From: Aeromicrobium sp. A1-2
GTDB taxonomy: Bacteria; Actinomycetota; Actinomycetes; Propionibacteriales; Nocardioidaceae
Length of the DNA stretch: 64,000 nucleotides
Reading direction: 5' to 3'
Assembly (NCBI RefSeq): GCF_003443875.1
Contig: NZ_CP027482.1
Span: 1,798,001 to 1,862,000, forward strand
Positions 48,209-61,701 of this stretch are shown piece by piece. How positions within the stretch are numbered: position 1 is the stretch's first letter; each line of letters opens with the position of its first letter. Below the pieces are notes generated by a model. It had not been told where the DNA came from and did not search any database. It saw only the letters and a list, made by a program, of their open reading frames with translations. The position numbers were made by a program, and so were the translations under genes.

Positions 48209-49402
48209 CTACTTCGATGCGGCGGCCTTGAGCGCCTCGGCACGGTCCGTGGTCTCCCAGATGAGGCCCGGGAGCTCGCGGCCGAAGTGGCCGTACGCGG
48301 CGGTCTGCGCGTAGATCGGGCGCAGCAGGTCGAGGTCGCGGATGATCGCGGCCGGACGCAGGTCGAAGACCTCCAGGACGGCCTCGCGGATCTTGTCGAC
48401 CGGGACCGTCTCGGTGCCGAAGGTCTCGACATAGAAGCCCACGGGGTGCGCCTTGCCGATCGCGTAGGCGACCTGGACCTCGACCTTGCTGGCCAGGCCC
48501 GCAGCGACGATGTTCTTGGCGACCCAGCGCATCGCGTAGGCGGCAGAGCGGTCGACCTTGCTGGGATCCTTGCCCGAGAAGGCTCCACCGCCGTGACGGG
48601 CGTATCCGCCGTAGGTGTCGACGATGATCTTGCGACCGGTCAGGCCGACATCACCCATCGGGCCACCGATGACGAACTTGCCGGTCGGGTTGACCAGCAG
48701 GCGGTAGTCGGAGATGTCGACGTCGAAGTTGGCCAGGATGACGTCGACGACATGCTTCTTGATGTCGGCGGTCAGCTGCGTGTCGAGGTCGATACCGTCC
48801 TCGTGCTGCGTCGACAGCACGACGGTGTCGACCCGCACGGGCTTGTCGTTGTCGTCGTACTCGACCGTGACCTGGGTCTTGCCGTCCGGACGCAGGTAGG
48901 GAAGCGTGCCGTCCTTGCGGACCAGCGTGAGCTGCTCGGCGAGCCGGTGCGCGATCGTGATCGGCAGGGGCATGAACTCGGGCGTCTCGTCACACGCGAA
49001 GCCGAACATCAGGCCCTGGTCGCCGGCACCCTGCAGGTCGAGCGGATCGGCCGACCCCTCCGAACGTCCCTCAAACGCGGTGTTGACGCCCTGAGCGATG
49101 TCCGGGGACTGCGCGTCGAGGGTGATCTGGACGCCGCATGACGCGCCGTCGAAACCCTTGACGGAGGAGTCGTAGCCGATCTCCAGCACGCGGTCACGCG
49201 CGATCTTCGCGATGTCGGCGTACGCCTCGGTGGTGACCTCGCCACCGACGATGATCAGGCCGGTCGTGATGAAGGTCTCGCAGGCCACGCGGCTCTTGGG
49301 GTCCTGCTCGAGCAGTGCGTCGAGGACGCTGTCGCTGATCTGGTCGGCGATCTTGTCCGGGTGACCTTCGGTCACGGACTCGGACGTGAAGAAGCGGCTC
49401 AC
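48209..49402 (-). CDS. metK: S-adenosylmethionine synthetase
   Basis: The 397-residue enzyme makes SAM from methionine and ATP. Signatures are [30 protein letters not shown] and [29 protein letters not shown] precedes the GTG start; -10-like TAAGAT lies at 49434-49439, leaving a leader of about 25 nt with no SAM riboswitch. It is 63 bp after coaBC. Confidence 0.97.
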   Translation of the reverse strand: MSRFFTSESVTEGHPDKIADQISDSVLDALLEQDPKSRVACETFITTGLIIVGGEVTTEAYADIAKIARDRVLEIGYDSSVKGFDGASCGVQITLDAQSPDIAQGVNTAFEGRSEGSADPLDLQGAGDQGLMFGFACDETPEFMPLPITIAHRLAEQLTLVRKDGTLPYLRPDGKTQVTVEYDDNDKPVRVDTVVLSTQHEDGIDLDTQLTADIKKHVVDVILANFDVDISDYRLLVNPTGKFVIGGPMGDVGLTGRKIIVDTYGGYARHGGGAFSGKDPSKVDRSAAYAMRWVAKNIVAAGLASKVEVQVAYAIGKAHPVGFYVETFGTETVPVDKIREAVLEVFDLRPAAIIRDLDLLRPIYAQTAAYGHFGRELPGLIWETTDRAEALKAAASK

Positions 49403-49465
49403 TAATTTCTCCTGGGTAGGTCGGCTGTACTGAATCTTAACGAGCGAGATGGCCGGTGGTCCCGG

Positions 49466-50668
49466 TCAGTCCACGCGCTGGACCACGGCATCCCAGATGA
49501 CGTGGGCCAAGGTGATCTTGGGTCCGTGCGAAATCTCCTCGACCGTGCCGTCGGAACCGAGGATCACGGCCTCGTTTTCGTCGCTGCCGAAAACCTTCCC
49601 GGCGCTGACATCGTTGACCACCAGCAGGTCACACCCCTTGCGGGCCAGCTTGGCGCGTGCGTGCTCAATCACGGTCGAGTGGGCGTCACCCGTCTCGGCG
49701 GCGAATCCGACGATGACCGGCCGCTTGCTGGTGCGCGCAGCGACGAGCTCGGCGAGGATGTCCGGGTTCTCGAGCAGCCTGATCTCCGGTGCGACACCGT
49801 CTGCGGTCTTCTTGATCTTGGCATCCACGAACTCGGCGGGTCGGAAGTCCGCGGGCGCTGCCGCCATCACAATGGCGTCCGCATCCGCTGCCGCCAGATG
49901 CATCGATCGGCGCAGGTCCTCGGTGCTGATGACGCGGACTAGCTCTGCTCCGGCCGGATCCGGCAGGGAAACGTTCGCCGCGACCACGGTCACCCGCGCA
50001 CCGCGAGACACCGCGGCCTCTGCGAGCGCGTAGCCCTGACGCCCCGACGATCGGTTGCCCAGGTAGCGGACCGGGTCGAGGAACTCGCGAGTCCCGCCGG
50101 CCGAGATCACGACATGTTTGCCGGCCAGGTCCTGCGAGCGACCTTCCAGGACCTGCAGGGCGGCCGCGTAGATCTGGGTGGGATCTGGCAGACGCCCCTT
50201 GCCGGTGTCGCTGCCGGTCAGGCGACCCACCGCCGGCTCCAGGACGACGATGCCCCGGGACCGCAGGGTTGCCACATTGGCCTGCGTGGCCGCGTTCTCC
50301 CACATCTCGGTGTGCATGGCAGGCGCGAAGATGACCGGGCACCGCGCGGTCAGCAAGGTGTTGGTCAGCAGGTCGTCGGCCAGACCCTGCGCGGCCTTGG
50401 CCACGATGTTGGCGGTCGCCGGGGCGACGAGCACGAGGTCGGCGCCCTGTCCGATCCGTACGTGCGCGACCTCGTCGACGTGCTCGAACACATCGGTCTG
50501 CGCCGGCTTGTGGCTCAGCGCCTCCCACGTGGCAGCACCGACGAAGTTGAGTGACGACGCCGTGGGAATCACCCGGACGCTGTGGCCCGCCTCGGTGAAC
50601 AGGCGAAGCAGCTCGGCGGCCTTGTAGGAAGCGATGCCACCGGACACACCGAGAACGATCTCGCTCAT
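49466..50668 (-). CDS. coaBC: Bifunctional CoaBC (Dfp)
   Basis: The 400-residue fusion makes 4'-phosphopantetheine from pantothenate phosphate and cysteine. The N-terminal flavin domain CoaC has the active His in VAHVRIGQGADLVLVAPATA and PAMHTEMW; the C-terminal CoaB synthetase has GGTREFLDPVRYLGNRSSG. It starts at MSEIVLGVSGGIASYKAAEL. It follows rpoZ by 28 bp and is likely co-transcribed. Confidence 0.96.
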   Translation of the reverse strand: MSEIVLGVSGGIASYKAAELLRLFTEAGHSVRVIPTASSLNFVGAATWEALSHKPAQTDVFEHVDEVAHVRIGQGADLVLVAPATANIVAKAAQGLADDLLTNTLLTARCPVIFAPAMHTEMWENAATQANVATLRSRGIVVLEPAVGRLTGSDTGKGRLPDPTQIYAAALQVLEGRSQDLAGKHVVISAGGTREFLDPVRYLGNRSSGRQGYALAEAAVSRGARVTVVAANVSLPDPAGAELVRVISTEDLRRSMHLAAADADAIVMAAAPADFRPAEFVDAKIKKTADGVAPEIRLLENPDILAELVAARTSKRPVIVGFAAETGDAHSTVIEHARAKLARKGCDLLVVNDVSAGKVFGSDENEAVILGSDGTVEEISHGPKITLAHVIWDAVVQRVD

Positions 50669-50696
50669 GCCAACACCCCGTCCCACGCCGGGAGGG

Positions 50697-51002
50697 TCAG
50701 GCCTTCTCGGCTGCTGCGGCTTCGGCCTCGGGGTCGATGTCAACGGCAGTCAACAGGTCCGCGTTGATCTCTCGCAGCGCGATCGAGAGCGGCTTCTCCT
50801 GGACGCCCGTCTCGAGGAGCGGTCCGACGTACTCCAGCAGGCCCTCACCGAGCTGCGAGTAGTACGCGTTGATCTGACGCGCACGCTTGGCGCTGTAGAG
50901 GACGAGCTTGTACTTGCTGTCCGCCTTCTCGAGCAGGTCGTCGAGCGGCGGGTTGGTGATGCCGATGGCGACCGAGCGTGTCGTTGACACAGAAAGCCTC
51001 AC
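50697..51002 (-). CDS. rpoZ: RNA polymerase omega subunit
   Basis: The protein of up to 101 residues has the omega core [20 protein letters not shown] and [20 protein letters not shown], actinobacterial type with [11 protein letters not shown]. Two starts compete: GTG 51000-51002 with TAGACT six bases upstream (leaderless), and GTG 50988-50990 with GAGG six bases upstream (leadered, 97 residues). It aids assembly of RNA polymerase. The gmk-rpoZ-coaBC order is conserved. Confidence 0.95.
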   Translation of the reverse strand: MRLSVSTTRSVAIGITNPPLDDLLEKADSKYKLVLYSAKRARQINAYYSQLGEGLLEYVGPLLETGVQEKPLSIALREINADLLTAVDIDPEAEAAAAEKA

Positions 51003-51008
51003 AGAAAA

Positions 51009-51014
51009 AGTCTA
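51009..51014 (-). promoter_or_regulatory. -10 element TAGACT for rpoZ overlapping the gmk stop
   Basis: The TAG of this hexamer is the stop codon of gmk, and the hexamer ends six bases before the first GTG of rpoZ. Confidence 0.55.
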
Positions 51015-51617
51015 GGAATGTATCCGGCTCGTGCCGGATCTGAACAAGTCTACCAATTCTTGGCAAGCGGTCTCGACATCGGTGTTCACGATCGTCACAT
51101 CGAACTCCGACTCGGCTGCCAGCTCGGTCCGGGCGGTGACAAGCCGCCGCTCACGCTCCTCGGGGCCTTCCGTGCCGCGGCCGACGAGTCGGCGCTCCAG
51201 CTCCTGCCACGTCGGAGGCGCGAGGAAGCACATCAGCGCCTCAGGCATCCGCTCGCGCACCTGTCGCGCGCCCTGCAGATCGATCTCGAGCAGGGCCGGT
51301 CTGCCCGCGGCCAGCTGCTGCTCGACTGCCGCGCGAGGCGTCCCGTAGCGGGCCGCACTGTGAACGACGGCCCACTCCAGCAGCCCGTCCTCGGCGATCA
51401 GCCGGTCGAAGTCCTCGTCGGAGATGAAGTGGTAGTGCAGGCCGTCGATCTCGCCGGGGCGCGCAGGCCGGGTCGTGACCGAGACCGAGATCCAGATGTC
51501 CGGGTGCTGGTCACGCACGCACGCGGCGACGGTTCCCTTGCCGACGGCCGTGGGGCCGGCCAGCACGACGAGCCGCGATCGCTCGGGAGCGACGGCATTG
51601 GCCGACTGCTCAGGCAC
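51012..51617 (-). CDS. gmk: Guanylate kinase
   Basis: The 201-residue enzyme phosphorylates GMP. It has the P-loop GPTAVGKGT, the GMP-binding [23 protein letters not shown] and [13 protein letters not shown] chose the GTG at 51615-51617, which overlaps the mihF end by 8 bp; a TTG at 51653 would lengthen it by 12 residues. Confidence 0.95.
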   Translation of the reverse strand: MPEQSANAVAPERSRLVVLAGPTAVGKGTVAACVRDQHPDIWISVSVTTRPARPGEIDGLHYHFISDEDFDRLIAEDGLLEWAVVHSAARYGTPRAAVEQQLAAGRPALLEIDLQGARQVRERMPEALMCFLAPPTWQELERRLVGRGTEGPEERERRLVTARTELAAESEFDVTIVNTDVETACQELVDLFRSGTSRIHS

Positions 51618-51948
51618 GGCCAGATCGGCCTGTCCTGTCAGCGAACTCGGCAATCAAGGCCTTGACCTGGTTGGCTCCGAGCCCGCGCAGCCGACGGCTG
51701 TCGGCTATGCCGATCCGGTGCATGATCTCCTGCGCACGAACCTTGCCGACGCCGGGCATCGACTGCAACAGGTCGATGACCTTGAGCTTGGCGATGGTCT
51801 CGTTGGCCCTGGCTTCCTGAATGACCTCGGTGAGGCTGGCACGAGAGTTCTTGAGGCGGTTCTTGACCTCGGCACGCAGCTGCCGCGCGGCGGCGGCCTT
51901 CTCCAGCGCCGCCTTGCGCTGTTCAGGCGTCAATATCGGGAGTGCCAC
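51610..51948 (-). CDS. mihF: Actinobacterial integration host factor (mIHF/sIHF)
   Basis: The 112-residue nucleoid protein opens [20 protein letters not shown] and has the helix-two-turn-helix [28 protein letters not shown] that binds DNA. It is unrelated to E. coli IHF and restricted to actinobacteria. The GTG at 51946-51948 has GAGG eight bases upstream; another GTG three codons earlier is possible. It precedes gmk as in Mycobacterium and Streptomyces. Confidence 0.95.
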   Translation of the reverse strand: MALPILTPEQRKAALEKAAAARQLRAEVKNRLKNSRASLTEVIQEARANETIAKLKVIDLLQSMPGVGKVRAQEIMHRIGIADSRRLRGLGANQVKALIAEFADRTGRSGRA

Positions 51949-51979
51949 TTGCCTCACCTCATCTGTCGGACGAACGGGT

Positions 51980-52411
51980 TCACTTGAGCTTGATGTCGCA
52001 TTCCTGCAGGACGTTCTTGACCACCGCGTTGCGCTGGGCGGTCGTGGCGTTGAACTTCTTGTACGCGGTGTTGAGCTTGGTGAGCTGACCCGAGTCGATC
52101 TTCTTGACCTTCGCGGCGTCGGTCATGTCCTCGAGCTTGAGGCCGGCGTCCTTCTGCGCGGTGATGATCCCCTGGGTGACCGTCGACAGCGTCATCCAGT
52201 CCTTCTTGATCGAGGAGGGGGCGTCCTTGGCAACAGCCTTGAACGTCGCGGCGTACTTCGCGTAGTCCGCGTCGGTGCGCTTCTGCCCGAAGGTGTTGAG
52301 GGTGTCCTGGTCCTTCTTGACCACATCGCAGTAGGGGTTGCTGCCCCCGCAGCCGGCGAGTGTCGTGGCCCCGACGATCGTCGAGATCAGCACAACGGCG
52401 GTCTTCTTCAT
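51980..52411 (-). CDS. Small secreted lipoprotein, unknown function
   Basis: The 143-residue protein has a type II signal peptide ending in LAGC (lipidated Cys21) and a helical, Lys/Ala-rich mature part with two further Cys (NPYCDVVKKDQ and LQECDIKLK) that could pair. GAGGAG precedes the ATG. It sits between pyrF and mihF on the same strand. I do not recognise the family. Confidence 0.75.
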   Translation of the reverse strand: MKKTAVVLISTIVGATTLAGCGGSNPYCDVVKKDQDTLNTFGQKRTDADYAKYAATFKAVAKDAPSSIKKDWMTLSTVTQGIITAQKDAGLKLEDMTDAAKVKKIDSGQLTKLNTAYKKFNATTAQRNAVVKNVLQECDIKLK

Positions 52412-52446
52412 GCAGTGGCTCCTCAGGCGCGGGTCAACGTTGAACG

Positions 52447-53258
52447 CTATGACCCTACAAGTTGGGCGTTCACCCGGGCGACAGAATCGCGGAGCGCCCC
52501 GACATCCGGCCCGGCGGACAGGACGCCGCGGGACGTCGAAGGGATGACGTTGTCGATGACCGCGCCGAACAACCGACGGATGTCGTCGACGGTCCCGCCC
52601 TGCGCCCCGAATCCCGGAACGAGCAAGGGCCCGTTGATGGCCAGGTCCTCGGCCGCCTCACCGATCGTCGCTCCCACCACCGCACCGAAGGCACCCATCG
52701 GCTGTGCGTCGGCGTTGAGCGCCGCGAGCTGGGCCAGGATCCCGCCGGCCACCGTGACGTCACCGTTGCGGGCGTGCTGCACCTCGGGACCCTCCGGGTT
52801 GGAGGTCAGCGCGAGCACGAACACGCCCGCGTCGTTCTTGTCCGCGACGTCGAAGAAGGGCTGCAAGGAACCGAACCCGAGGTAGGGGCTGACCGTGATC
52901 GCATCCGCCGCCATCGGTGCGTCATCGTCGAGATACGCATCGGCGTACGCCGCGGCGGTCGACCCGATGTCGCCGCGCTTGACGTCCAGGACGACCAGTG
53001 AGCCGGTGTGTCGAAGATCCTGGATCGTGCGCTCGAGCACCACGACGCCCCGGGCACCGAAGCGCTCGAAGAAGGCCGACTGCGGCTTGACGAAGCCGAC
53101 ATGACCGGCGAACGCCTCGACGCAGATCGAGGCGAAGCGGTCGAGCCCTTCGACGTCGTCGGGCAGGCCCCACTCCTCGAGCAGCGACGCATGCGGGTCG
53201 ATCCCGACGCAGGCCGGGCCGTACGCCGACATGGCCGCACGGGCGCGTGACCCGAAGC

Positions 53259-53262
<4 letters not shown>
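52447..53262 (-). CDS. pyrF: Orotidine 5'-phosphate decarboxylase, type 2
   Basis: The 271-residue enzyme forms UMP. It is the actinobacterial/myxobacterial type 2 with catalytic [20 protein letters not shown] and [13 protein letters not shown]. The ATG (53260-53262) overlaps the carB stop by 4 bp. It is the last gene of the pyr operon. Confidence 0.96.
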
Positions 53263-56590
<3,328 letters not shown>

Positions 56591-56591
<1 letters not shown>

Positions 56592-57712
56592 CAGACACCT
56601 GCCTTTGCGCTGCTCATGAGATCCACGAATCTGTCGAAGAGATAGGCCGCGTCGTGCGGGCCGGCCGCGGCCTCCGGGTGGTACTGCACGCTGAAGGCAG
56701 GCTGGTTCAGCAACGCGAGTCCCTCGACGACCTGGTCGTTGAGGCACACGTGCGTCACTCGCCCGGCGCCGTAGGGCGTCTCGAAGGTGCCCTCGATCGG
56801 TGCGTCGACGGCGAAGCCGTGGTTGTGTGCGGTGATCTCGACCTTGCCGGTCGTGAGGTCCTGGACCGGCTGATTGATGCCGCGGTGTCCGTAGACGAGC
56901 TTGTAGGTGCCCAGGCCCAGCGCCCGGCCGAAGATCTGGTTGCCCAGGCAGATGCCGAAGTACGGGATCCGCGCCTCGAGCACCTGCTTGAGTGTCGTGA
57001 CGGCACGATCCGCTGCGGCGGGATCGCCCGGGCCATTGGACATGAACACACCATCAGGCCCGATCGCGGCGATCTGCTCGAACGTCGTGGACGCCGGCAG
57101 GACGTGCACCTCGATGCCGCGCTCAGCCATGCGGCGCGGGGTCATGCCCTTGATGCCGAGGTCGATCGCGGCGACGGTGAAGCGCTTCTCGCCGACCGCC
57201 GGGACGACGTAGGCCTGCTCGGTCGTGACGTCGTCGATGAAGCTGGCACCGGTCATGACCGGCGCGGCATTGACCCGAGCGAGGAGGCTCTCGACGTCGG
57301 TCGACACCGAGCTGATGCCACCGCGCATCGAGCCGCGGTCCCGCAGGTGCCGGGTCAGTGCACGGGTGTCGACGCCGGCGATCCCGACGACGCCCTGATG
57401 TTCCAGCGCCTCGTCGAGCGTCGCGTTGGAGCGCCAGTTGGAGCGCACCCGTGCGGCATCGCGGACGACGTAGCCGTCGACCCAGATCCGGCTCGACTCG
57501 AAGTCCTCGTCGTTGACGCCGGTGTTGCCGATGTGCGGCGCCGTCATTGCCACGATCTGGCCCTTGTACGACGGATCGGTCAATGTCTCCTGGTAGCCGG
57601 TCATGCCGGTCGAGAACACGATCTCGCCGATCGTCTCGCCGATTGCCCCGTAGGACTCGCCGCGGAACACCCGGCCGTCCTCGAGCACCAGGATCGCCTC
57701 GGTGCTGCTCAT
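56591..57712 (-). CDS. carA: Carbamoyl-phosphate synthase small chain
   Basis: The 373-residue glutaminase subunit has the N-terminal CPSase domain ([20 protein letters not shown]) and a class I amidotransferase with the nucleophile Cys in [16 protein letters not shown] and the His in [11 protein letters not shown]. Ammonia is channelled to CarB. Coupled to pyrC by a 4-bp overlap. Confidence 0.97.
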
Positions 57713-59004
57713 ACGGTCACGCCTTCCACGAGAGCACGGTCACGGACGGTGGCTCTGCCGCGCAGGAAGGTCGCGACGACCTCACCGGGCAGGGTCAGTC
57801 CGGCGTACGGGTTGTTGCGCGACAACGAAGCGGTGTCGCGGGCATCGATCAGCCGGGTGGCGGCCGGGTCGACCAGCACGATGTTGGCCGGCTCCCCCAC
57901 TGCGATCGGGCGGCCCTGGTTGTGGACACGACCGATGTCGGCCGGCTTGACCGACATCTTGTCGGCGACCTGCGCCCAGGTCAGCAACCCGGTGTCGACC
58001 ATGGTCTGCTGCACGACCGAGAGCGCGGTCTCGAGCCCCAGCATCCCGAAGGCTGCCGCGGACCACTCGCACTCCTTGTCCTCCATCGGGTGCGGTGCGT
58101 GATCCGTGGCCACGATGTCGATCGTGCCGTCCGCGAGCCCTTCCCGGACCGCGGACACGTCGTCGTTGGAGCGCAGCGGCGGGTTGACCTTGTAGATCGG
58201 GTCGTAGCTGCGGACGAGGTCGTCGCTCAGCAGCAGGTGGTGCGGCGTGACCTCGGCCGTGACGTCGATGCCGCGGCCCTTGGCCCAGCGGATGATCTCG
58301 ACTGAACCGCGGGTCGACAGGTGGCACACGTGCAGCCGCGAACCGACATGCTCGGCGAGCAGGACGTCCCGGGCGATGATCGCCTCCTCGGCGACGGCCG
58401 GCCAGCCGGTCAGGCCGAGCTCGCCGGACAACGGGCCCTCGTTCATCTGCGCACCCTCGGTGAGCCGGGGCTCCTGGGCATGCTGGGCGATGACCCCGTC
58501 GAACGCCTTGACGTACTCCAGGGCGCGGCGCATGATCACGGCGTCCGACACGCACTTGCCATCGTCGGAGAACACTCGTACGCCGGCCGCGGAGTCGGCC
58601 ATCGCGCCGAGCTCGGCAAGTCGCTCGCCGCCGAGCCCGATCGTCACGGCGCCGATCGGCTGCACGTCGCAGTAGCCGCCCTCGCGGCCCAGGCGCCACA
58701 CCTGCTCGACGACTCCGGCGGTGTCCGCGACCGGATCGGTGTTGGCCATCGCGTGCACGCAGGTGAATCCGCCGCGCGCGGCCGCCCGGGAACCGGTCAG
58801 GACGGTCTCAGCGTCCTCGCGTCCGGGTTCACGGACGTGGGTGTGCAGGTCGACGAGACCCGGCAGGGCCACGAGCCCTGCCGCGTCGATCGTCTCGTCG
58901 CCCACGAGGTCGGTGCCGATCGCAGTGATCACACCGTCCTCGAAGGCGATGTCGGCGACGGTCTCACCGAGGATGTTGGCTCCCCGGATCACGTACGAGG
59001 TCAT
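57709..59004 (-). CDS. pyrC: Dihydroorotase, class I
   Basis: The 431-residue amidohydrolase has the zinc motif [10 protein letters not shown] near residue 53 and later HxH metal ligands (VCHLSTRG) and the catalytic Asp in ATDHAPH. It cyclises carbamoyl aspartate. Overlaps pyrB and carA by 4 bp each. Confidence 0.97.
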   Translation of the reverse strand: MTSYVIRGANILGETVADIAFEDGVITAIGTDLVGDETIDAAGLVALPGLVDLHTHVREPGREDAETVLTGSRAAARGGFTCVHAMANTDPVADTAGVVEQVWRLGREGGYCDVQPIGAVTIGLGGERLAELGAMADSAAGVRVFSDDGKCVSDAVIMRRALEYVKAFDGVIAQHAQEPRLTEGAQMNEGPLSGELGLTGWPAVAEEAIIARDVLLAEHVGSRLHVCHLSTRGSVEIIRWAKGRGIDVTAEVTPHHLLLSDDLVRSYDPIYKVNPPLRSNDDVSAVREGLADGTIDIVATDHAPHPMEDKECEWSAAAFGMLGLETALSVVQQTMVDTGLLTWAQVADKMSVKPADIGRVHNQGRPIAVGEPANIVLVDPAATRLIDARDTASLSRNNPYAGLTLPGEVVATFLRGRATVRDRALVEGVTV

Positions 59005-59951
59005 GAGGTGCCTTCTTCGCTGGTGGGTTCCTCGGCGGCGCCGCCGAGGAGGAGGTAGAGGACGGCCATGCGAACAGCAACACCGTTGGTGACCTGCTCG
59101 ACGATGACCGACCGGACGTGGTCGGCGACATCGGCGGTGATCTCCATGCCGCGGTTCATCGGCCCCGGATGCATCACGATCGCGTGCTCAGGCAGGAGCC
59201 GGAGTCGGGGCATGTCGAGACCGTAACGGCGGCTGTACTCCCTGGCGCTGGGGAAGAACGCGGCGTTCATGCGCTCGGCCTGCACTCGCAGCATCATGAC
59301 TGCGTCGGCCTTCTCCAGCGAGCTGTCCAGGTTGTACGACGTCTCGACCGGCCAGTGCTCCACCCCGACCGGCAGCAAAGTCGGCGGCGCGACGAGCGTG
59401 ACGTGCGCCCCGAGGGTGTGCAGCAGGAGCGCATTGGAGCGGGCGACGCGACTGTGCAGCACGTCGCCGACGATCGTGATCCGCTTGCCGACCAGGTCGC
59501 CGAGGTGCTTGCGCATCGTGAAGGCGTCGAGCAGCGCCTGGGTCGGGTGCTCATGCGTCCCGTCTCCGGCGTTGATGACCGCGCCGCTGGTCCACTGGGC
59601 GTTCGCGAGCCGGTGCGGCGCCCCAGAGTGCTGGTGTCGGATGATGACGGCGTCCGCACCCATGGCCTGCAGTGTCAGGGCGGTGTCCTTGAGGCTCTCG
59701 CCCTTCGAGACGCTCGAGCCCTTGGCGGAGAACGTGATGACGTCGGCACTCAGTCGCTTGGCGGCGGCCTCGAACGAGATGCGGGTGCGGGTCGAGTCCT
59801 CGAAGAACAGGTTGACGACTGTGCGGCCGCGCAGCGTCGGCAGCTTCTTGATCGGCCGGCTCGCGACCCCGAGCAACTCCTCGGCGGTGTCCAGGATGCG
59901 GATCGCGTCGGTGCGGTTCAGGTCGCCGGCACTGAGCAGGTTCTTGATCAT
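59001..59951 (-). CDS. pyrB: Aspartate carbamoyltransferase catalytic chain
   Basis: The 316-residue protein has the carbamoyl-phosphate motif [12 protein letters not shown] and [18 protein letters not shown]. No pyrI regulatory chain is present, and the adjacent class I dihydroorotase suggests a PyrB-PyrC complex or plain trimers. Coupled to pyrR and pyrC by 4-bp overlaps. Confidence 0.97.
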   Translation of the reverse strand: MIKNLLSAGDLNRTDAIRILDTAEELLGVASRPIKKLPTLRGRTVVNLFFEDSTRTRISFEAAAKRLSADVITFSAKGSSVSKGESLKDTALTLQAMGADAVIIRHQHSGAPHRLANAQWTSGAVINAGDGTHEHPTQALLDAFTMRKHLGDLVGKRITIVGDVLHSRVARSNALLLHTLGAHVTLVAPPTLLPVGVEHWPVETSYNLDSSLEKADAVMMLRVQAERMNAAFFPSAREYSRRYGLDMPRLRLLPEHAIVMHPGPMNRGMEITADVADHVRSVIVEQVTNGVAVRMAVLYLLLGGAAEEPTSEEGTS

Positions 59952-60526
59952 GCCGCTCCCCCCATGATGTCGACGCCGTCTCGATCGTCGGACTCCGACA
60001 ACGCGACCTTGACCTTCTCGGCGAGCGAGGTCGGCAGGTTCTTGCCCACGTAGTCGGCCCGGATCGGCAGCTCACGGTGGCCACGGTCGATCAGCACAGC
60101 CAGCTGCACCGAGCGCGGCCTGCCCAGCTCGGTCAGGGCGTCCAGGGCGGCGCGGATCGTCCGGCCCGAGAACAGCACGTCGTCGATCAGCACGACGATC
60201 TTGTCGTCGATGTCCTGGGGGATCTCGGTGTGCTCGAGTGCTCGCGCGGGCTTGAGCCGCAGGTCGTCGCGGTACATCGTGATGTCCAGCGCTCCGGCGG
60301 TGATGGCGCGACCCTCGACCTCGGACATCCTTTTGGCGATGCGACGGGCGAGGTGGACTCCGCGGGTAGGGATGCCCAGCAGCAGGATGTCCGACGCGTC
60401 CCGGTTGCGCTCGAGGATCTCGTGCGTGATGCGGGTCAGTGCGCGGGAAATGTCCCGGTCGTCAAGGACGGTTCGTACGGGTGTGTGCGAGCTGTCAGCA
60501 CGGGGGGCGCCATCGGACGCGGCCAT
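59948..60526 (-). CDS. pyrR: PyrR regulatory protein / uracil phosphoribosyltransferase
   Basis: The 192-residue phosphoribosyltransferase-fold protein has the PRPP loop [19 protein letters not shown] and the PyrR-type N-terminus [20 protein letters not shown]. PyrR binds pyr mRNA when UMP is high. It is the first gene of the operon and carries a PyrR-like binding loop just before its own strong GGAGG site. Confidence 0.96.
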   Translation of the reverse strand: MAASDGAPRADSSHTPVRTVLDDRDISRALTRITHEILERNRDASDILLLGIPTRGVHLARRIAKRMSEVEGRAITAGALDITMYRDDLRLKPARALEHTEIPQDIDDKIVVLIDDVLFSGRTIRAALDALTELGRPRSVQLAVLIDRGHRELPIRADYVGKNLPTSLAEKVKVALSESDDRDGVDIMGGAA

Positions 60527-60541
60527 GTCTGACCTCCTTCT

Positions 60542-60560
60542 CCGCCTCTCGGGACGGCCG
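60542..60560 (-). promoter_or_regulatory. PyrR-type RNA binding loop over the pyrR ribosome-binding site
   Basis: The transcript reads CGGCCGTCCCGAGAGGCGGA directly before GAAGGAGGTCAGACATG. TCCCGAGAGGC closely matches the PyrR loop consensus (UCCAGAGAGGCU) and a short CCGU/GCGG stem can form. As in mycobacteria, PyrR-UMP would block translation, with no terminator needed. Confidence 0.7.
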
Positions 60561-60586
60561 TTAAAGGATGTCGGTTGTTCGGGGCG

Positions 60587-60592
60587 AGCCTA
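60587..60592 (-). promoter_or_regulatory. -10 element TAGGCT of the pyr operon
   Basis: It lies about 60 bp upstream of the pyrR ATG and would give a leader of about 54 nt that contains the PyrR loop. No convincing -35 is seen. Confidence 0.55.
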
Positions 60593-60619
60593 GCAGGACC
60601 GGTGACGAGGTCCTGCGCG

Positions 60620-60678
60620 AGGACGGATCTCCCGGAACGCGCGGCCAAGGGCTGCACGAATGCCGGGAGATCCGTCCT
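60620..60678 (-). terminator. Inverted repeat after the compatible-solute operon
   Basis: Two perfect 16-bp arms AGGACGGATCTCCCGG (60620-60635) and its complement (60663-60678) flank a 27-base loop, 10 bp after the stop of the substrate-binding gene. No T-run follows. It is probably a U-less terminator isolating the pyr operon, or a repeated palindrome. Confidence 0.65.
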
Positions 60679-60687
60679 GCGGGGGTG

Positions 60688-61662
60688 CTACTTGATGAAG
60701 CCCTCGCTCTTGAGGAAGTCCTCGGCGACCTTCGACGGCCGCAGGCCCTCGGCGCTCACCTTGGAGTTGAGCTCGGCCATCGTCTCGGTCGTCAGCGTGG
60801 CGCTGAGCGGCGCCATCACCTCGAGGATCGCGGGGAACTCCGTGGCGGTGTCCTCGCGCAGCACGACCGCGCCGTTGTACAGCGGGAAGAACGCCTCGTC
60901 GTCGACCAGCGGCTTCAGATCGAGCGCGGCGATACGTCCGTCGGTCGTGAAGATCTCGCCGAAGTCACAGCCGCCCTTGTCGACCTGGGTGTAGATGACG
61001 CCGGTGCCGAGCGTCTGGGTCTTGTCCTTGACGTCCATGTCGTACGCCTTGGCGAATCCCGGGTAGCCGTCGGGACGGCCCGCGAACTCGCTCTCGACAC
61101 ACACCGTCGCGTCGTCGTTCTTGTTGACGTAGTCAGCCATGTCCGAGTGCGTCTCGATGTTGTTCTCGGCCGCGAACTCCGTGGTCGTGGCGAACGCATA
61201 GGTGTTGTTGAAGGGAGCCGGCGCGCCCCAGACGAGGCCGTTCTTCTCCAGGTCTTCCTTCTTGACCGCCTCGAACTGCTCGACCGGGTCCTGGATCGGG
61301 TCGTCGTGGCCCAGGTAGTTGATCCAACCGGTGCCGTTGTAGTCCCAGTAGATGTCGGTCTTGCCCGACGTCAGGGCGTTGCGGGTCGCGGTGCTGCCCT
61401 GGATGTTGGTCTTGTCGCTGACGTCGGCGCCCGCGGCCTTCAGCATCTGGATCGTGAGCTGGCCGAGCAGCAGCTGCTCGTCGAACTCTTTGGAGCCGAC
61501 CGCGAGCGACACGCCCTTCAGCGCGTCGGGGTCGACAGATCCTGCCTCGACCTCGGTGCTGGAGCCGCCGCCGTCACCGCCGCCGAGTCCACACGCTCCC
61601 AGGGTCAGGGCGATTGCTGCTGCACCGGCGATCATGGATGTCTTGCGTCGAAGTGTCTTCAT
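60688..61662 (-). CDS. Glycine betaine/choline-type ABC transporter substrate-binding lipoprotein
   Basis: The 324-residue OpuAC-family protein has a lipoprotein signal with LGAC (Cys24), then GVSLAVGSKEFDEQLLLGQL, DIYWDYNGTGWINYLG and aromatic residues expected for the cation-pi box that binds quaternary amines. It delivers betaine, choline or carnitine to the permease. It is the last gene of the operon, resembling OsmX/OpuCC. Confidence 0.92.
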   Translation of the reverse strand: MKTLRRKTSMIAGAAAIALTLGACGLGGGDGGGSSTEVEAGSVDPDALKGVSLAVGSKEFDEQLLLGQLTIQMLKAAGADVSDKTNIQGSTATRNALTSGKTDIYWDYNGTGWINYLGHDDPIQDPVEQFEAVKKEDLEKNGLVWGAPAPFNNTYAFATTTEFAAENNIETHSDMADYVNKNDDATVCVESEFAGRPDGYPGFAKAYDMDVKDKTQTLGTGVIYTQVDKGGCDFGEIFTTDGRIAALDLKPLVDDEAFFPLYNGAVVLREDTATEFPAILEVMAPLSATLTTETMAELNSKVSAEGLRPSKVAEDFLKSEGFIK

Positions 61663-61701
61663 TCTGTGCCTTTCGGTTGTGCGAATGTGACGGGAAAATT
61701 G

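Noticed and set aside
49403-49465. SAM riboswitch upstream of metK
   Set aside because: The gap is only 63 bp and shows none of the SAM-I or SAM-IV core motifs.
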